Positions 17,541 to 27,605 of a stretch of DNA of 64,000 bases are shown here, piece by piece. Both the position numbers and the translations under genes were made by a program. How positions within the stretch are numbered: position 1 is the first letter of the stretch; every line of letters starts with the position of its first letter. This DNA comes from ZC4RG30 sp046047615 (GTDB lineage Bacteria > Pseudomonadota > Gammaproteobacteria > Steroidobacterales > Steroidobacteraceae): contig JBJOHO010000021.1 in the NCBI GenBank assembly GCA_046047615.1, positions 1-64,000 of the forward strand. The letters are read 5' to 3'. Below the pieces are notes generated by a model. It saw nothing but the letters and a program-made list of their open reading frames with translations, searched no databases and was not told the DNA's origin.

Positions 17541-18904
17541 GTGCTGCCAAGATCCTGGTCGTCGACGACGAGGCGGAAATCCGCACGTTGCTGCGCGACA
17601 TCCTCACCGAGGAAGGCTATGACGTGGAGGTGGCCGCCGACGCCGCCAGCGCCCGCGCCGTCCGCAAAGGCGGCAGCTTCGATCTGGTGCTGCTGGACAT
17701 CTGGATGCCCGATACCGATGGCATCACCTTGCTGCGCGAGTGGCTGTCCGTGCGGGGCGAGCAGTGCCCCGTGGTGATGATGTCAGGTCATGGGACGGTC
17801 GAGACCGCTGTCGAGGCGACCCGTCTGGGGGCGTTCGACTTCATCGAGAAGCCGCTGTCGCTGGCGAAGTTGCTGCGCACGGTGGGGCAGGCACTGGAGG
17901 CGGGCCGGCAACGGCGCAGCCGGGGCCGGACCGCTGGCGCACCGCCGGCGGTGACCGTGGGCAGGAGCCGCCTCACGCAGCAGCTGCGTGCGGACCTGCA
18001 GCGCGTCGGGCCGCACGCCGCGGCGTTGCTGCTGGTCGGCGAACCTGGCAGTGGCCGCGAGGCGCTGGCCCGCCACGTGCACGACAGTGGGCCGCGGGCA
18101 GGCCAGCCCTTCGTGGCCCTGGTGGCCAGCGCGCTGGACGAGACCGAGGTCGACGCCATGCTGCTGGGTTGCGATGAGGGCGGTGTGCTGCGTCCCGGCC
18201 TGCTCGAACAGGCCCAGGGCGGTACGCTGTTCATCAGCGGTCTTGAGGACCTGGTGCCGCGGGCACAGCGGGTGCTGCTCGGCGTGGTCGAGACCGGCAG
18301 CTACCGGCGTTTGGGCAGTGACAAGGCCCTGCCGTTCAACGCGCGGATCATCTCCACCGTCTCGCCCGGCATCGAAGGCCGTGCCGGCGGCGAGGGCGGA
18401 CTGCGCCGCGACCTGCTCGCCCACCTGGGGACGCTCATCATCCGGGTGCCACCGCTGCGCGAATACGCCGAGGATGTGCCGGACCTGCTGCGCTTCCATG
18501 TCGACCGTCTCGTGGACGCCGAACGGCTGCCGTTCCGGCGCTTCGGGGTCGCCGCGCAGAACCGCCTGCGCAACTATCCGTGGCCGGACAACCTGCGCGA
18601 ACTGCGTGGCCTGGTGCGTCGCATGCTGCTGAAGGGCGGCGGCGAGGAAATCACCCTCGAGGAGATCGAGCAGGAACTGGCCGCGCAGGCGCCGCAGGAC
18701 GAACCGCTGGTGAAGCAGGACCTGCTGGCACTGCCGTTGCGCGAGGCACGCGAGCAGTTCGAGCGGGCCTACCTGTCGCAGCAGCTGTCGCTGTGCAACG
18801 GCAAGGTCGGTCTGCTGGCCAAGCGCGTGGGCATGGAACGCACGCACCTGTACCGGAAGCTGCGCTCGCTGGGCGTGGATTTCCGGCATGGCGGGGAGGA
18901 CTGA
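17537..18904 (+). CDS. ntrX: NtrX-like response regulator with degenerate AAA+ domain
   Basis: Response regulator of NtrC/NtrX architecture, 455 residues: receiver domain with acidic pocket D10/D11 and phospho-acceptor D54 (LLDIWMP), a central AAA+-like domain (about 145-375), and a C-terminal Fis-type helix-turn-helix (LLAKRVGMERTHLYRKLRSL). The central domain has lost key residues: Walker A reads GEPGSGRE instead of GxxGxGKE, Walker B reads GGTLFISGLEDL without the DE pair, and no GAFTGA loop is seen where it should lie. It therefore probably does not hydrolyse ATP or contact sigma-54, and may work as a DNA-binding repressor or sigma-70 regulator. Overlaps the kinase by four bases. Confidence 0.9.
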   Translation: MSAAKILVVDDEAEIRTLLRDILTEEGYDVEVAADAASARAVRKGGSFDLVLLDIWMPDTDGITLLREWLSVRGEQCPVVMMSGHGTVETAVEATRLGAFDFIEKPLSLAKLLRTVGQALEAGRQRRSRGRTAGAPPAVTVGRSRLTQQLRADLQRVGPHAAALLLVGEPGSGREALARHVHDSGPRAGQPFVALVASALDETEVDAMLLGCDEGGVLRPGLLEQAQGGTLFISGLEDLVPRAQRVLLGVVETGSYRRLGSDKALPFNARIISTVSPGIEGRAGGEGGLRRDLLAHLGTLIIRVPPLREYAEDVPDLLRFHVDRLVDAERLPFRRFGVAAQNRLRNYPWPDNLRELRGLVRRMLLKGGGEEITLEEIEQELAAQAPQDEPLVKQDLLALPLREAREQFERAYLSQQLSLCNGKVGLLAKRVGMERTHLYRKLRSLGVDFRHGGED

Positions 18905-20183
18905 TCGGGCGCAGTCTGCCCGGGTGGATCCGCTCACACCCAAGCTGCTGTCGACCCTCCGCGGCAACTATTCCGCGCGGGACCTGCGGGCCGACGCCTT
19001 TGCCGGATTGACCGTCGCGGTGGTGGCCCTGCCGCTGTCGCTGGCGATTGCCATTGCCTCAGGGGTCGGCCCTGAGCGCGGGCTTTACGCTGCGGTCGTC
19101 GGCGGTTTCCTGATCTCCTTGCTGGGCGGCAGCCGTTTCCAGATTGGCGGGCCGGCTGGCGCCTTCATCGTGCTGGTGTCCGCCACCGTGGCCGCGCATG
19201 GCGTCGACGGCCTGATGGTGGTGACCTTCCTCGCAGGCGCCCTGATGCTGGTGGCCGGCTGGCTGCGCCTGGGCCGCTTCATCCGTCACGTTCCTGCGCC
19301 GGTCACGCTGGGCTTCACGGCGGGCATTGCGCTGATCATCCTGACCAGCCAGATCAAGGAGTTCTTCGGCCTCACCCTGGCCGGTCCGGAGCCCGGGCCC
19401 CTGTGGCCCCGGCTGCAGGCCCTGGCCGCTGGCCTGCCATCCGCCTCGATTGCCGCTGCGGCGTTGGCGGTCCTCACGCTCGGCATCATCGTCGGCCTGC
19501 GCCGGTGGCGCCCCCGGTGGCCGAACCTGCTGCTGGCCCTCATCGTCGCCACGGCGCTCACCGCCGTCGCCGATCTGCCGGTGGCGACGGTCGGCGGCCG
19601 CTATGGCGCGCTTCCCTCGGGCCTGCCGCTCCCGTCCTGGCCCGACCTGTCCTGGGCACGCATCGTCGAGTTGGCGCCGCTGTCGCTGTCCTTCGCGCTG
19701 CTGGGCGGGATCGAGGGCCTGTTGTCAGCGGTGGTGGCCGACGGCCTCGGCGGAGGGCGCCATCGTCCGGATGCGGAACTGGTGGCCCAGGGCGCTGCAA
19801 ACATGGCCACGGCCCTCTTCGGCGGACTCGTGGTGACCGGCACCATCGCCCGTACCGCGACCAACGTGCGGGCCGGCGCACGCAGCCCGATGGCCGGCAT
19901 GCTGCATGCGGCGCTGGTGCTCGTGTTCCTGTGGATCGCGGCGCCGTTGATGGCCGCCATCCCGCTCGCCGCGCTCGCCGGCCTGCTGGTGACGGTGGCC
20001 TGGAACATGGCGGAGCGGCATGCGGTGCTGCAGGCGCTGCGGGGGCCGCGCGACGCGGCCCTCGTCCTGGCCGCGACTTTCCTGCTCACGGTGCTGGACG
20101 ACCTGACGACCGGCATCGTTGGCGGCATCGTCCTCAGCACCGCGCTGCGCTGGCGTGGCGGCCGCTCCCGTCAGGGGATGTAG
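18888..20183 (+). CDS. SulP-family anion permease lacking a STAS domain
   Basis: Inner-membrane transporter of the SulP family (sulfate, bicarbonate or other anions; substrate not predictable). The 431-residue protein has about ten to eleven hydrophobic helices and family signatures: FAGLTVAVVALPLSLAIAIA near the N-terminus, FQIGGPAGAFIVLV, and TIARTATNVRAGARSPMAGM. It stops right after the last membrane segment, so the C-terminal STAS domain of typical SulP proteins (over 500 residues) is absent. The ATG at 18888 overlaps the regulator by 17 bases; GTG at 18924 is an alternative. Its 3' end overlaps the convergent amtB by 13 bases. Confidence 0.9.
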   Translation: MAGRTDRAQSARVDPLTPKLLSTLRGNYSARDLRADAFAGLTVAVVALPLSLAIAIASGVGPERGLYAAVVGGFLISLLGGSRFQIGGPAGAFIVLVSATVAAHGVDGLMVVTFLAGALMLVAGWLRLGRFIRHVPAPVTLGFTAGIALIILTSQIKEFFGLTLAGPEPGPLWPRLQALAAGLPSASIAAAALAVLTLGIIVGLRRWRPRWPNLLLALIVATALTAVADLPVATVGGRYGALPSGLPLPSWPDLSWARIVELAPLSLSFALLGGIEGLLSAVVADGLGGGRHRPDAELVAQGAANMATALFGGLVVTGTIARTATNVRAGARSPMAGMLHAALVLVFLWIAAPLMAAIPLAALAGLLVTVAWNMAERHAVLQALRGPRDAALVLAATFLLTVLDDLTTGIVGGIVLSTALRWRGGRSRQGM

Positions 20184-21394
20184 CCGCGCTCGCCGTGTTC
20201 GGCCAGATCCAGGCCCTCCGATTCCTCGTCTTCGGCCACCCGCAGGCCCAGCGTGCGGTCCAGCAGCTTCAGCAGCAGCCAGGTGACGACGCCGCACCAG
20301 GCCATGGTGGCCAGCACGCCGAGCGCCTGCACGCCAAGCTGGCCTGCAATGGACTGCTGCACGGGGAAGCCGGTGCCGCCGAGCGCGGTCGCCGCGAACA
20401 CACCCGTGAGCAGTGAGCCGATGACGCCACCCACGCCGTGCACCGGCGCCACGTCCAGCGAGTCATCAATGTGCAGCACGCGCTTGAGCAGCTGGGTGGC
20501 AAAGAAACAGACGACGCCGGCGATGAGGCCGATCGCCACGGCGCCCAGCGGTCCGACGAAGCCGGAGGCCGGCGTGATGGTGCCCAGCCCGGCGACGACG
20601 CCGGTCAGGATGCCCAGCAGGCTGGGCTTGCCATAGCGCGCCCATTCCACGGCCATCCACGCCAGTGCCCCGGCACAGGCACCCAGATGGGTGGCCAGGA
20701 TCGCCATCCCGGCAGTGCCATTGGCCGCGAGCGCGCTGCCGCCGTTGAAGCCGAACCAGCCGACCCACAGCATGCCTGCGCCCGTGGCCACCAGCGGCAG
20801 GTTGTGCGGCGGCATCGGTACCTGCGGGAAGCCGCGGCGGTTGCCGATGACCAGGGCACAGACCAGTGCGGCCATCCCGGCGTTGACATGCACCACGATG
20901 CCGCCGGCGAAGTCCATGACGCCGAGCTTGGCCAGCCAGCCGCCGCCCCAGATCCAGTGCGCCACGGGCACGTAGACCAGCAGCAGCCAGCCGAGGCTGA
21001 ACCAGAGCACCACGCTGAAGCGCACACGCTCGGCGTAGGCCCCGATCACCAGCGCGGGCGTGATCACCGCAAAGGTCATCTGGAACAGGAAGAACACCGG
21101 CTCCGGCAGCGTTCCGACCAAGTCATCGGGGCCGACGCCCAGCAGCAGCGCCTTGCCCAGTCCCCCGAGCCACGGCTGCAGGCTGCCACCGTCGCCGAAG
21201 ACGAGCCCGTAGCCCAGCGCCAGCCAGGCCAGCGACGCCAGTCCCGTGATTGCGAAGCACTGGATGAGCACCGACAGGGCGTTCTTGGCACGCACCAAGC
21301 CGCCGTAGAAGAGCGCCAGTCCGGGCAATGTCATGAACAGAACGAGTGCGGTGGCCGTGATGGTCCACGCCGTGTCGGCGCCGTTGTACAGCAT
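20171..21394 (-). CDS. amtB: Ammonium transporter AmtB
   Basis: Inner-membrane ammonium channel, 407 residues, eleven predicted helices. Signatures include the N-terminal TLPGLALFYGGLVRAKN, the DFAGGIVVHVNAG block with the first pore His, and DVAPVHGVGGVIGSLLTGVF with the second. The C-terminus is a charged cytoplasmic tail that in the family is contacted by a GlnK/GlnB PII protein. The ATG at 21394 was chosen because AGGGGGA lies eight bases upstream; an in-frame start at 21424 lacks this. No glnK gene is adjacent, so the PII protein encoded by glnB at 40511 may be its partner. Two NtrC-like dyads lie upstream. Confidence 0.96.
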   Translation of the reverse strand: MLYNGADTAWTITATALVLFMTLPGLALFYGGLVRAKNALSVLIQCFAITGLASLAWLALGYGLVFGDGGSLQPWLGGLGKALLLGVGPDDLVGTLPEPVFFLFQMTFAVITPALVIGAYAERVRFSVVLWFSLGWLLLVYVPVAHWIWGGGWLAKLGVMDFAGGIVVHVNAGMAALVCALVIGNRRGFPQVPMPPHNLPLVATGAGMLWVGWFGFNGGSALAANGTAGMAILATHLGACAGALAWMAVEWARYGKPSLLGILTGVVAGLGTITPASGFVGPLGAVAIGLIAGVVCFFATQLLKRVLHIDDSLDVAPVHGVGGVIGSLLTGVFAATALGGTGFPVQQSIAGQLGVQALGVLATMAWCGVVTWLLLKLLDRTLGLRVAEDEESEGLDLAEHGERGYIP

Positions 21395-21694
21395 GGTCGA
21401 TCCCCCTGTGTCCATGGGCTGCACTCTAGGAATCCGGCGGAGTCGCCGCCAGCACCCCCAGGCGCCAAGTCATGTCCCGACGTGGTGCAATCCGGCCGGC
21501 GTGGCGTCACACGGAACTGGTGCGATGCACCAGATTCAGACGCGGCAGGGACGCCTGCGGTTGCAGCGGGACGGGTGGAGGCGCGCTCTGCGGCGCTTGT
21601 CTGCCGCGCCTGAACGCAGTGCTGCCGATCCGGGGAGCGGCGATGCACTGCGCTGAGGCAGGGTGTCCGGGGTGCACCATGAGGGTGCGGACGA
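21395..21694. promoter_or_regulatory. amtB upstream region with two GCACC/GGTGC dyads
   Basis: This 300-base stretch between amtB and the HDOD gene contains no convincing gene. It holds a perfect palindrome, CTGGTGC-GAT-GCACCAG, at 21517-21533 (about 125-140 bases before the amtB start) and a GCACC-N5-GGTGC dyad at 21674-21688. Both use the half-site GCACC/GGTGC; the second is in the orientation and spacing typical of NtrC sites, the first has the halves reversed. I looked for a -24/-12 sigma-54 element toward amtB and found only off-spaced or poor matches (for example TTGGCGCC followed by GC with 11 rather than 10 bases). Confidence 0.5.
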
Positions 21695-22594
21695 TCAATC
21701 GTCCTGCAGCGCCCTGCGGAAGGCCATCACGCGCCGCGGAAGGTCCTGCACGACTTCGTCAAGTTCTTCGGCAGTCATTCCCAGCCGCATGAGTGCGCTG
21801 CCGCACGGGCCGTCGATCGGGGGTTCCAGATTGAAGCTGTGGCCCGTGCGGGCCGCCAGTTCCAGCCCCAGATGCACCACGGTTGCGAGCTTGCGGTGGG
21901 GTTCGCGGGCCGCCATCGGGTCGTGGTGGTGACGCACGGCCTCCACCAGCGCTGGGGGCAGGTTCCAGGCGCCCAGGACCACTGCGCCGCAGGACTCATG
22001 GCCAGGGAGGCCGACAGCAGCCTCCAGTTCGCGGATTGCCCTGTGTGGCGTTTCCAGCAGGGCGCGCGCCAGCCGGGACGGTCCTTCTGGATGCAGCACG
22101 CCCTGCAACGGGATGCCCAGGTTGTGCAGCAGGCCGGCGATGAACGCTTCGCTGGCCAGACCACGGTGCCGTTTGAGGGCCACCTGTTCGGCGCCCACGG
22201 CGACGGCAAGGCTGTGACGCACGAAGGCAATCCGGTCGATGCCGGCACGGACGGTGGCCTGCATGAGGCCGCGGTCCAGACAGGCGGCTGCGGCGATGCT
22301 GCGCACCGTGTCCAGGCCGAGGATGACCAAGGCACGATCCAGCGTGGCCACGTGGCGCGCCACACCGTAATACGCCGAGTTCGCGACCCGCAGCACGCGG
22401 GCGACCAGGCCAGGCTCCTGGCTCATCACCTGCGTGAGCTCGCCGAGCGTGAGGGCCGGGTTGCACAGGTCCGCCATCACGCGGGGTGCCGACAAGGGGC
22501 CGCCGCCCAATACGCCGACGCCGGTCGCGGCCTGGATCAGGTCGGCCGTGAAAACTTCATCGGGAGAGGCCATGCGTGACGGGCTCGTGGACAT
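21695..22594 (-). CDS. HDOD-domain signalling protein
   Basis: 299-residue protein dominated by an HDOD domain, a non-catalytic relative of HD phosphohydrolases found in signalling and cell-cycle proteins. Recognisable blocks are APRVMADLCNPALTLGELTQVM, EPGLVARVLRVANSAYYG, LDRALVILGLDTVRSIAAAA and the FIAGLLHNLG segment, in which the usual Asp of LLHDLG is Asn. A C-terminal helical region follows. The ATG at 22594 follows a GGGGATCCTCGGGG stretch; ATGs at 22612 and 22573 are alternatives. Partners are unknown. It lies downstream of the SPOR gene on the same strand with a 47-base gap. Confidence 0.88.
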   Translation of the reverse strand: MSTSPSRMASPDEVFTADLIQAATGVGVLGGGPLSAPRVMADLCNPALTLGELTQVMSQEPGLVARVLRVANSAYYGVARHVATLDRALVILGLDTVRSIAAAACLDRGLMQATVRAGIDRIAFVRHSLAVAVGAEQVALKRHRGLASEAFIAGLLHNLGIPLQGVLHPEGPSRLARALLETPHRAIRELEAAVGLPGHESCGAVVLGAWNLPPALVEAVRHHHDPMAAREPHRKLATVVHLGLELAARTGHSFNLEPPIDGPCGSALMRLGMTAEELDEVVQDLPRRVMAFRRALQDD

Positions 22595-22641
22595 GACCCC
22601 GAGGATCCCCATTGTGGCCGGCGGTGGCCGTGATGGTGGTC

Positions 22642-23247
22642 TCAGTCCCCGACATGGATCACGATCGGCTCGATCCCGGCACGATCCATCTGCCGGTACC
22701 AGCTGTTGACCCGGGCGAGGTCGCGCACGGGGCCGACGCGCACGCGATGGTAGGCACGCCCCTCGAGGCGGATCTGCTGGATCGTGGAGGAAATGCCCAT
22801 CCGTGCCAGCCGGGCGCGCAGCGCCTCCGCATCGGCGGCGGCATTGAAGGCGCCGGCCTGCAGCACGTAGGCGCCAGGCCTGTCGAAGGGCTTGGCCGCC
22901 GGCGTCACGTCGTGCCGCTCCTGCGGGACCAGCACGACTTCGCTGCGCGGCAAGCGTTCGTAGAAGGTCAACGACTCGCCGGTCACGCCGCCCTCGATGG
23001 TGCGCGATTCCGGCCTGCGTCCCGGCGCCGCAGGCGCCTCGGCGGCGGGCGACGCCTCTGCCGGGGCTGCAGTGCCGCGTGGAGCGGCATCGTTGGCCAC
23101 GGGCCGGTGGCTGTTGACCCATACGACCACGGCCACGACGAGGCCGATGCCCAGACCTGCGAGAAAGCCGCGCAACAGGCCTGGAGATTGCCGGGACGGC
23201 GCGGGCTGCGGCCGGTAATCGCGCCGGCTGGGACCGCCCGTGTACAT
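22642..23247 (-). CDS. SPOR-domain membrane protein (FtsN-like)
   Basis: 201-residue bitopic membrane protein: short basic cytoplasmic N-terminus, one transmembrane helix (GFLAGLGIGLVVAVVVWV, about 27-44), an Ala/Pro-rich periplasmic linker, and a C-terminal SPOR domain (YVLQAGAFNAAADAEALRARL through RVRVGPVRDLARVNSW) that in the family binds denuded septal glycan strands. Position directly downstream of argS, two bases after its stop, is the usual place for ftsN-type genes in this group. Linker length and SPOR domain fit an FtsN-like cell-division protein, but FtsN identity cannot be proven from sequence. Confidence 0.9.
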   Translation of the reverse strand: MYTGGPSRRDYRPQPAPSRQSPGLLRGFLAGLGIGLVVAVVVWVNSHRPVANDAAPRGTAAPAEASPAAEAPAAPGRRPESRTIEGGVTGESLTFYERLPRSEVVLVPQERHDVTPAAKPFDRPGAYVLQAGAFNAAADAEALRARLARMGISSTIQQIRLEGRAYHRVRVGPVRDLARVNSWYRQMDRAGIEPIVIHVGD

Positions 23248-23249
23248 CG

Positions 23250-25019
23250 CTACATGGTCTCCGGCGCCGACACACCCAGCAGCGTGAGGCCGTTGCGCAC
23301 CACCTGCTGCGTGGCCAGGACCAGCGCGAGCCGCGCGTTGCGCAGGGTGGCATCGTCGACGATGAACTGCTCTGCGTTGTAGTAGGTGTGGAAGGCGTTG
23401 GCCAGCTCGCGCAGGTAGTGCACCAAGGTGTGTGGCGCACGATGCGCGCCGGCCTGGGAGAGGGTTTCCGGGTAACGCGACAGCGCGGTGAGCAGCGCGG
23501 TCTCGTGCGGGGTCTGCAGTTGGCCGAGGTGGGCCAGGCCCAGCGCCAGGTCGAGGGCATGGCCCTTGGAGGCCAGCTGGCGCAGCACGCTGGCCACGCG
23601 GGCATGGGCGTACTGGATGTAGAACACCGGATTGTCGTTGCTGCGGCTCTTGGCCAGCGTCAGGTCGAAGTCCAGGTGCTGGTCGTTGCCGCGCATCACA
23701 TAGAAGAAGCGGCAGGCATCGTTGCCCACCTCGTGGCGCAGCTCGCGCAGCGTGACGAACTCGCCCGAGCGCGTGGACATCTGTGCCTTCTCGCCATCAC
23801 GGAACAAGGTCACGAACTGCACCAGGAGGGCTTCGAGCGACTGGCCGGGCTCGCCCATGGCCTCGAGGCCGGCGCGCACGCGGGCCACGTAGCCGTGGTG
23901 GTCGCTGCCCAGGATGTCGAGCAGCAGGTCGAAGCCGCGCTCGCGCTTTTCCAGGTGGTAGGCGATGTCGGAGGCGAAGTAGGTCTTCACGCCGTTCTCG
24001 CGCACCACGACGCGATCCTTGTCGTCGCCGAAGGCGGTGGCGCGGAACCACAGTGCGCCGTCCTTCTCGTAGACGTGGTCGTGCCTGGCCAGACGTTGCA
24101 ACGCCCGGTCGATGGCGCCGTTGTCCGCCAGCGAGCGCTCCGAGTACCAGCGGTCGAAGGTGACGCCGAACTCGGCGAGGTCGTTCTCGATGTCAGCGAG
24201 GATGGCCTTCAGGCCGAGGTCGAGCACGCTGCGGAACGCGACTTCCCCCAGCAGCGCGCGGCAGCGCTCGATGACGGCGTCGATGTAGGCGTCCTTGTCC
24301 CCGCCCTCGGGTTCATCCGGCGGCAGGTTGCCGAACACCTCGCCGGCGGGGCGTTGCAGCGTGTCGCCAGCCCGCTGCAGCAGTTCCGCGGCGATGTCGC
24401 GGATGTATTCGCCCTTGTAGCCGTTGGCCGGGAAGCGGAACGACTCTCCGCAGGCCTCGAGGTAGCGCAGCCAGAGGCTGGCCGCCAGGATGTCCATCTG
24501 CCGGCCGGCATCGTTGATGTAGTACTCACGGTGCACCTGCCAGCCGTTGGCGGCGAGCAGGTTGGCGACGCTGGCGCCGAAGGCGCCATGGCGGCCATGG
24601 CCCACGTGCAGCGGCCCGGTGGGGTTGGAAGACACGAATTCGACGATGACCTTGCGGCCGGCGCCGCTGGCGTTGCGGCCGTAGGCATCGCCCAGCTCAT
24701 GCACCTGGCGGACAACCTGCGCCTGGGCATCGCTGGCGACGAAGAAGTTGATGAAGCCGGCGCCCGCCACCTCGACCTTGGTGACCTGCGGGGAGGCGGG
24801 CAAGGCCTGGACGATGGCGTTGGCGAGATCGCGCGGCGGCAGGCCGGCGGACTTGGCCAGGCGCATGGCGACATTGGTGGCGAAATCGCCGTTGCTGGCG
24901 TCGCGGGTGCGCTCGATGACGACCAGCTTCGGGTCGACGGCCGTCGGCAGCAAGGTGCCGGTGAGACGGGCGAGGGCTTCGGACAGCAGCTGCTCGAGCG
25001 CTTGCTTCACGGGATACAT
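23250..25019 (-). CDS. argS: Arginyl-tRNA synthetase
   Basis: Class I synthetase charging tRNA-Arg, 589 residues. It has the N-terminal Add-1 tRNA-recognition domain, the HIGH-type motif in SSNPTGPLHVGHGRHG, an arginine-binding region with NDAGRQMDILA, and an all-helical C-terminal anticodon-binding (DALR) domain beginning around FYIQYAHARVASV. The KMSKS loop is replaced by a degenerate AQMSTRSGEFV, as is usual for ArgRS. The ATG at 25019 was chosen; the longer open frame continues into priA. It is followed two bases later by the SPOR gene. Confidence 0.97.
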   Translation of the reverse strand: MYPVKQALEQLLSEALARLTGTLLPTAVDPKLVVIERTRDASNGDFATNVAMRLAKSAGLPPRDLANAIVQALPASPQVTKVEVAGAGFINFFVASDAQAQVVRQVHELGDAYGRNASGAGRKVIVEFVSSNPTGPLHVGHGRHGAFGASVANLLAANGWQVHREYYINDAGRQMDILAASLWLRYLEACGESFRFPANGYKGEYIRDIAAELLQRAGDTLQRPAGEVFGNLPPDEPEGGDKDAYIDAVIERCRALLGEVAFRSVLDLGLKAILADIENDLAEFGVTFDRWYSERSLADNGAIDRALQRLARHDHVYEKDGALWFRATAFGDDKDRVVVRENGVKTYFASDIAYHLEKRERGFDLLLDILGSDHHGYVARVRAGLEAMGEPGQSLEALLVQFVTLFRDGEKAQMSTRSGEFVTLRELRHEVGNDACRFFYVMRGNDQHLDFDLTLAKSRSNDNPVFYIQYAHARVASVLRQLASKGHALDLALGLAHLGQLQTPHETALLTALSRYPETLSQAGAHRAPHTLVHYLRELANAFHTYYNAEQFIVDDATLRNARLALVLATQQVVRNGLTLLGVSAPETM

Positions 25020-25077
25020 CCAGGCGGGGGAGCCGCAGGGCGGCGAGGCCCGGGAGTTTAGCGTCCTTGGCCCCGGC

Positions 25078-27303
<2,226 letters not shown>

Positions 27304-27605
27304 GGGCAGCCCGGCGCCGGGTCCCGTTGTCCACACAAACTGTGGATAAGTCTGTGGATGACGCCGCTTGAAAAACGCGCTTTTCCGGCGATTTCCGCGT
27401 TCCCGGACAGGGTGGTCAAAAAATAACCAGCAATCTGCGCGTTGCTTTTCCGCAAAAACACAATGCATACAAAGACTTGCGGATACATCTTTGAACGACC
27501 GCTGAGCACACGCAGATTCATTGGCGTTTCACAATACTGTTGTCGGACGGGGCGCCGCCTGTTGATGTCTTCACGGCGGCGCCCTTCCCGGCGCGGGTGC
27601 AGTGA
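27304..27605. promoter_or_regulatory. priA upstream region with DnaA-box cluster and AT-rich stretch
   Basis: The 302-base gap between priA and the oxidoreductase gene contains three DnaA-type 9-mers in 35 bases: TTGTCCACA (27327-27335), TGTGGATAA (27341-27349, exact complement of TTATCCACA) and TGTGGATGA (27353-27361). The last two are 12 bases apart. Next to them, about 27411-27495, is the most AT-rich patch seen nearby, with runs such as GGTCAAAAAATAACC. No convincing gene is present. The cluster could be a DnaA-controlled promoter of priA, a DnaA titration site, or part of an origin. Confidence 0.7.

Noticed and set aside
21425..21480. Sigma-54 promoter for amtB (TTGGCGCC...GGTGC)
   Set aside because: The GG and GC elements are 11 bases apart instead of 10, and other candidates match poorly.
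21695..23605. 636-codon frame joining HDOD protein with upstream sequence
   Set aside because: The upstream part is out of frame with the SPOR and argS genes and has no homology; HDOD begins near 22594.
27327..27361. Calling the DnaA-box cluster the chromosome origin
   Set aside because: No dnaA, dnaN, gidA or rpmH nearby, only three boxes, and no skew data; kept as a finding, not as oriC.
27304..27468. N-terminal extension of priA by 55 codons
   Set aside because: The extra residues do not look like PriA and cover the DnaA-box cluster; the GTG at 27303 begins the conserved domain.
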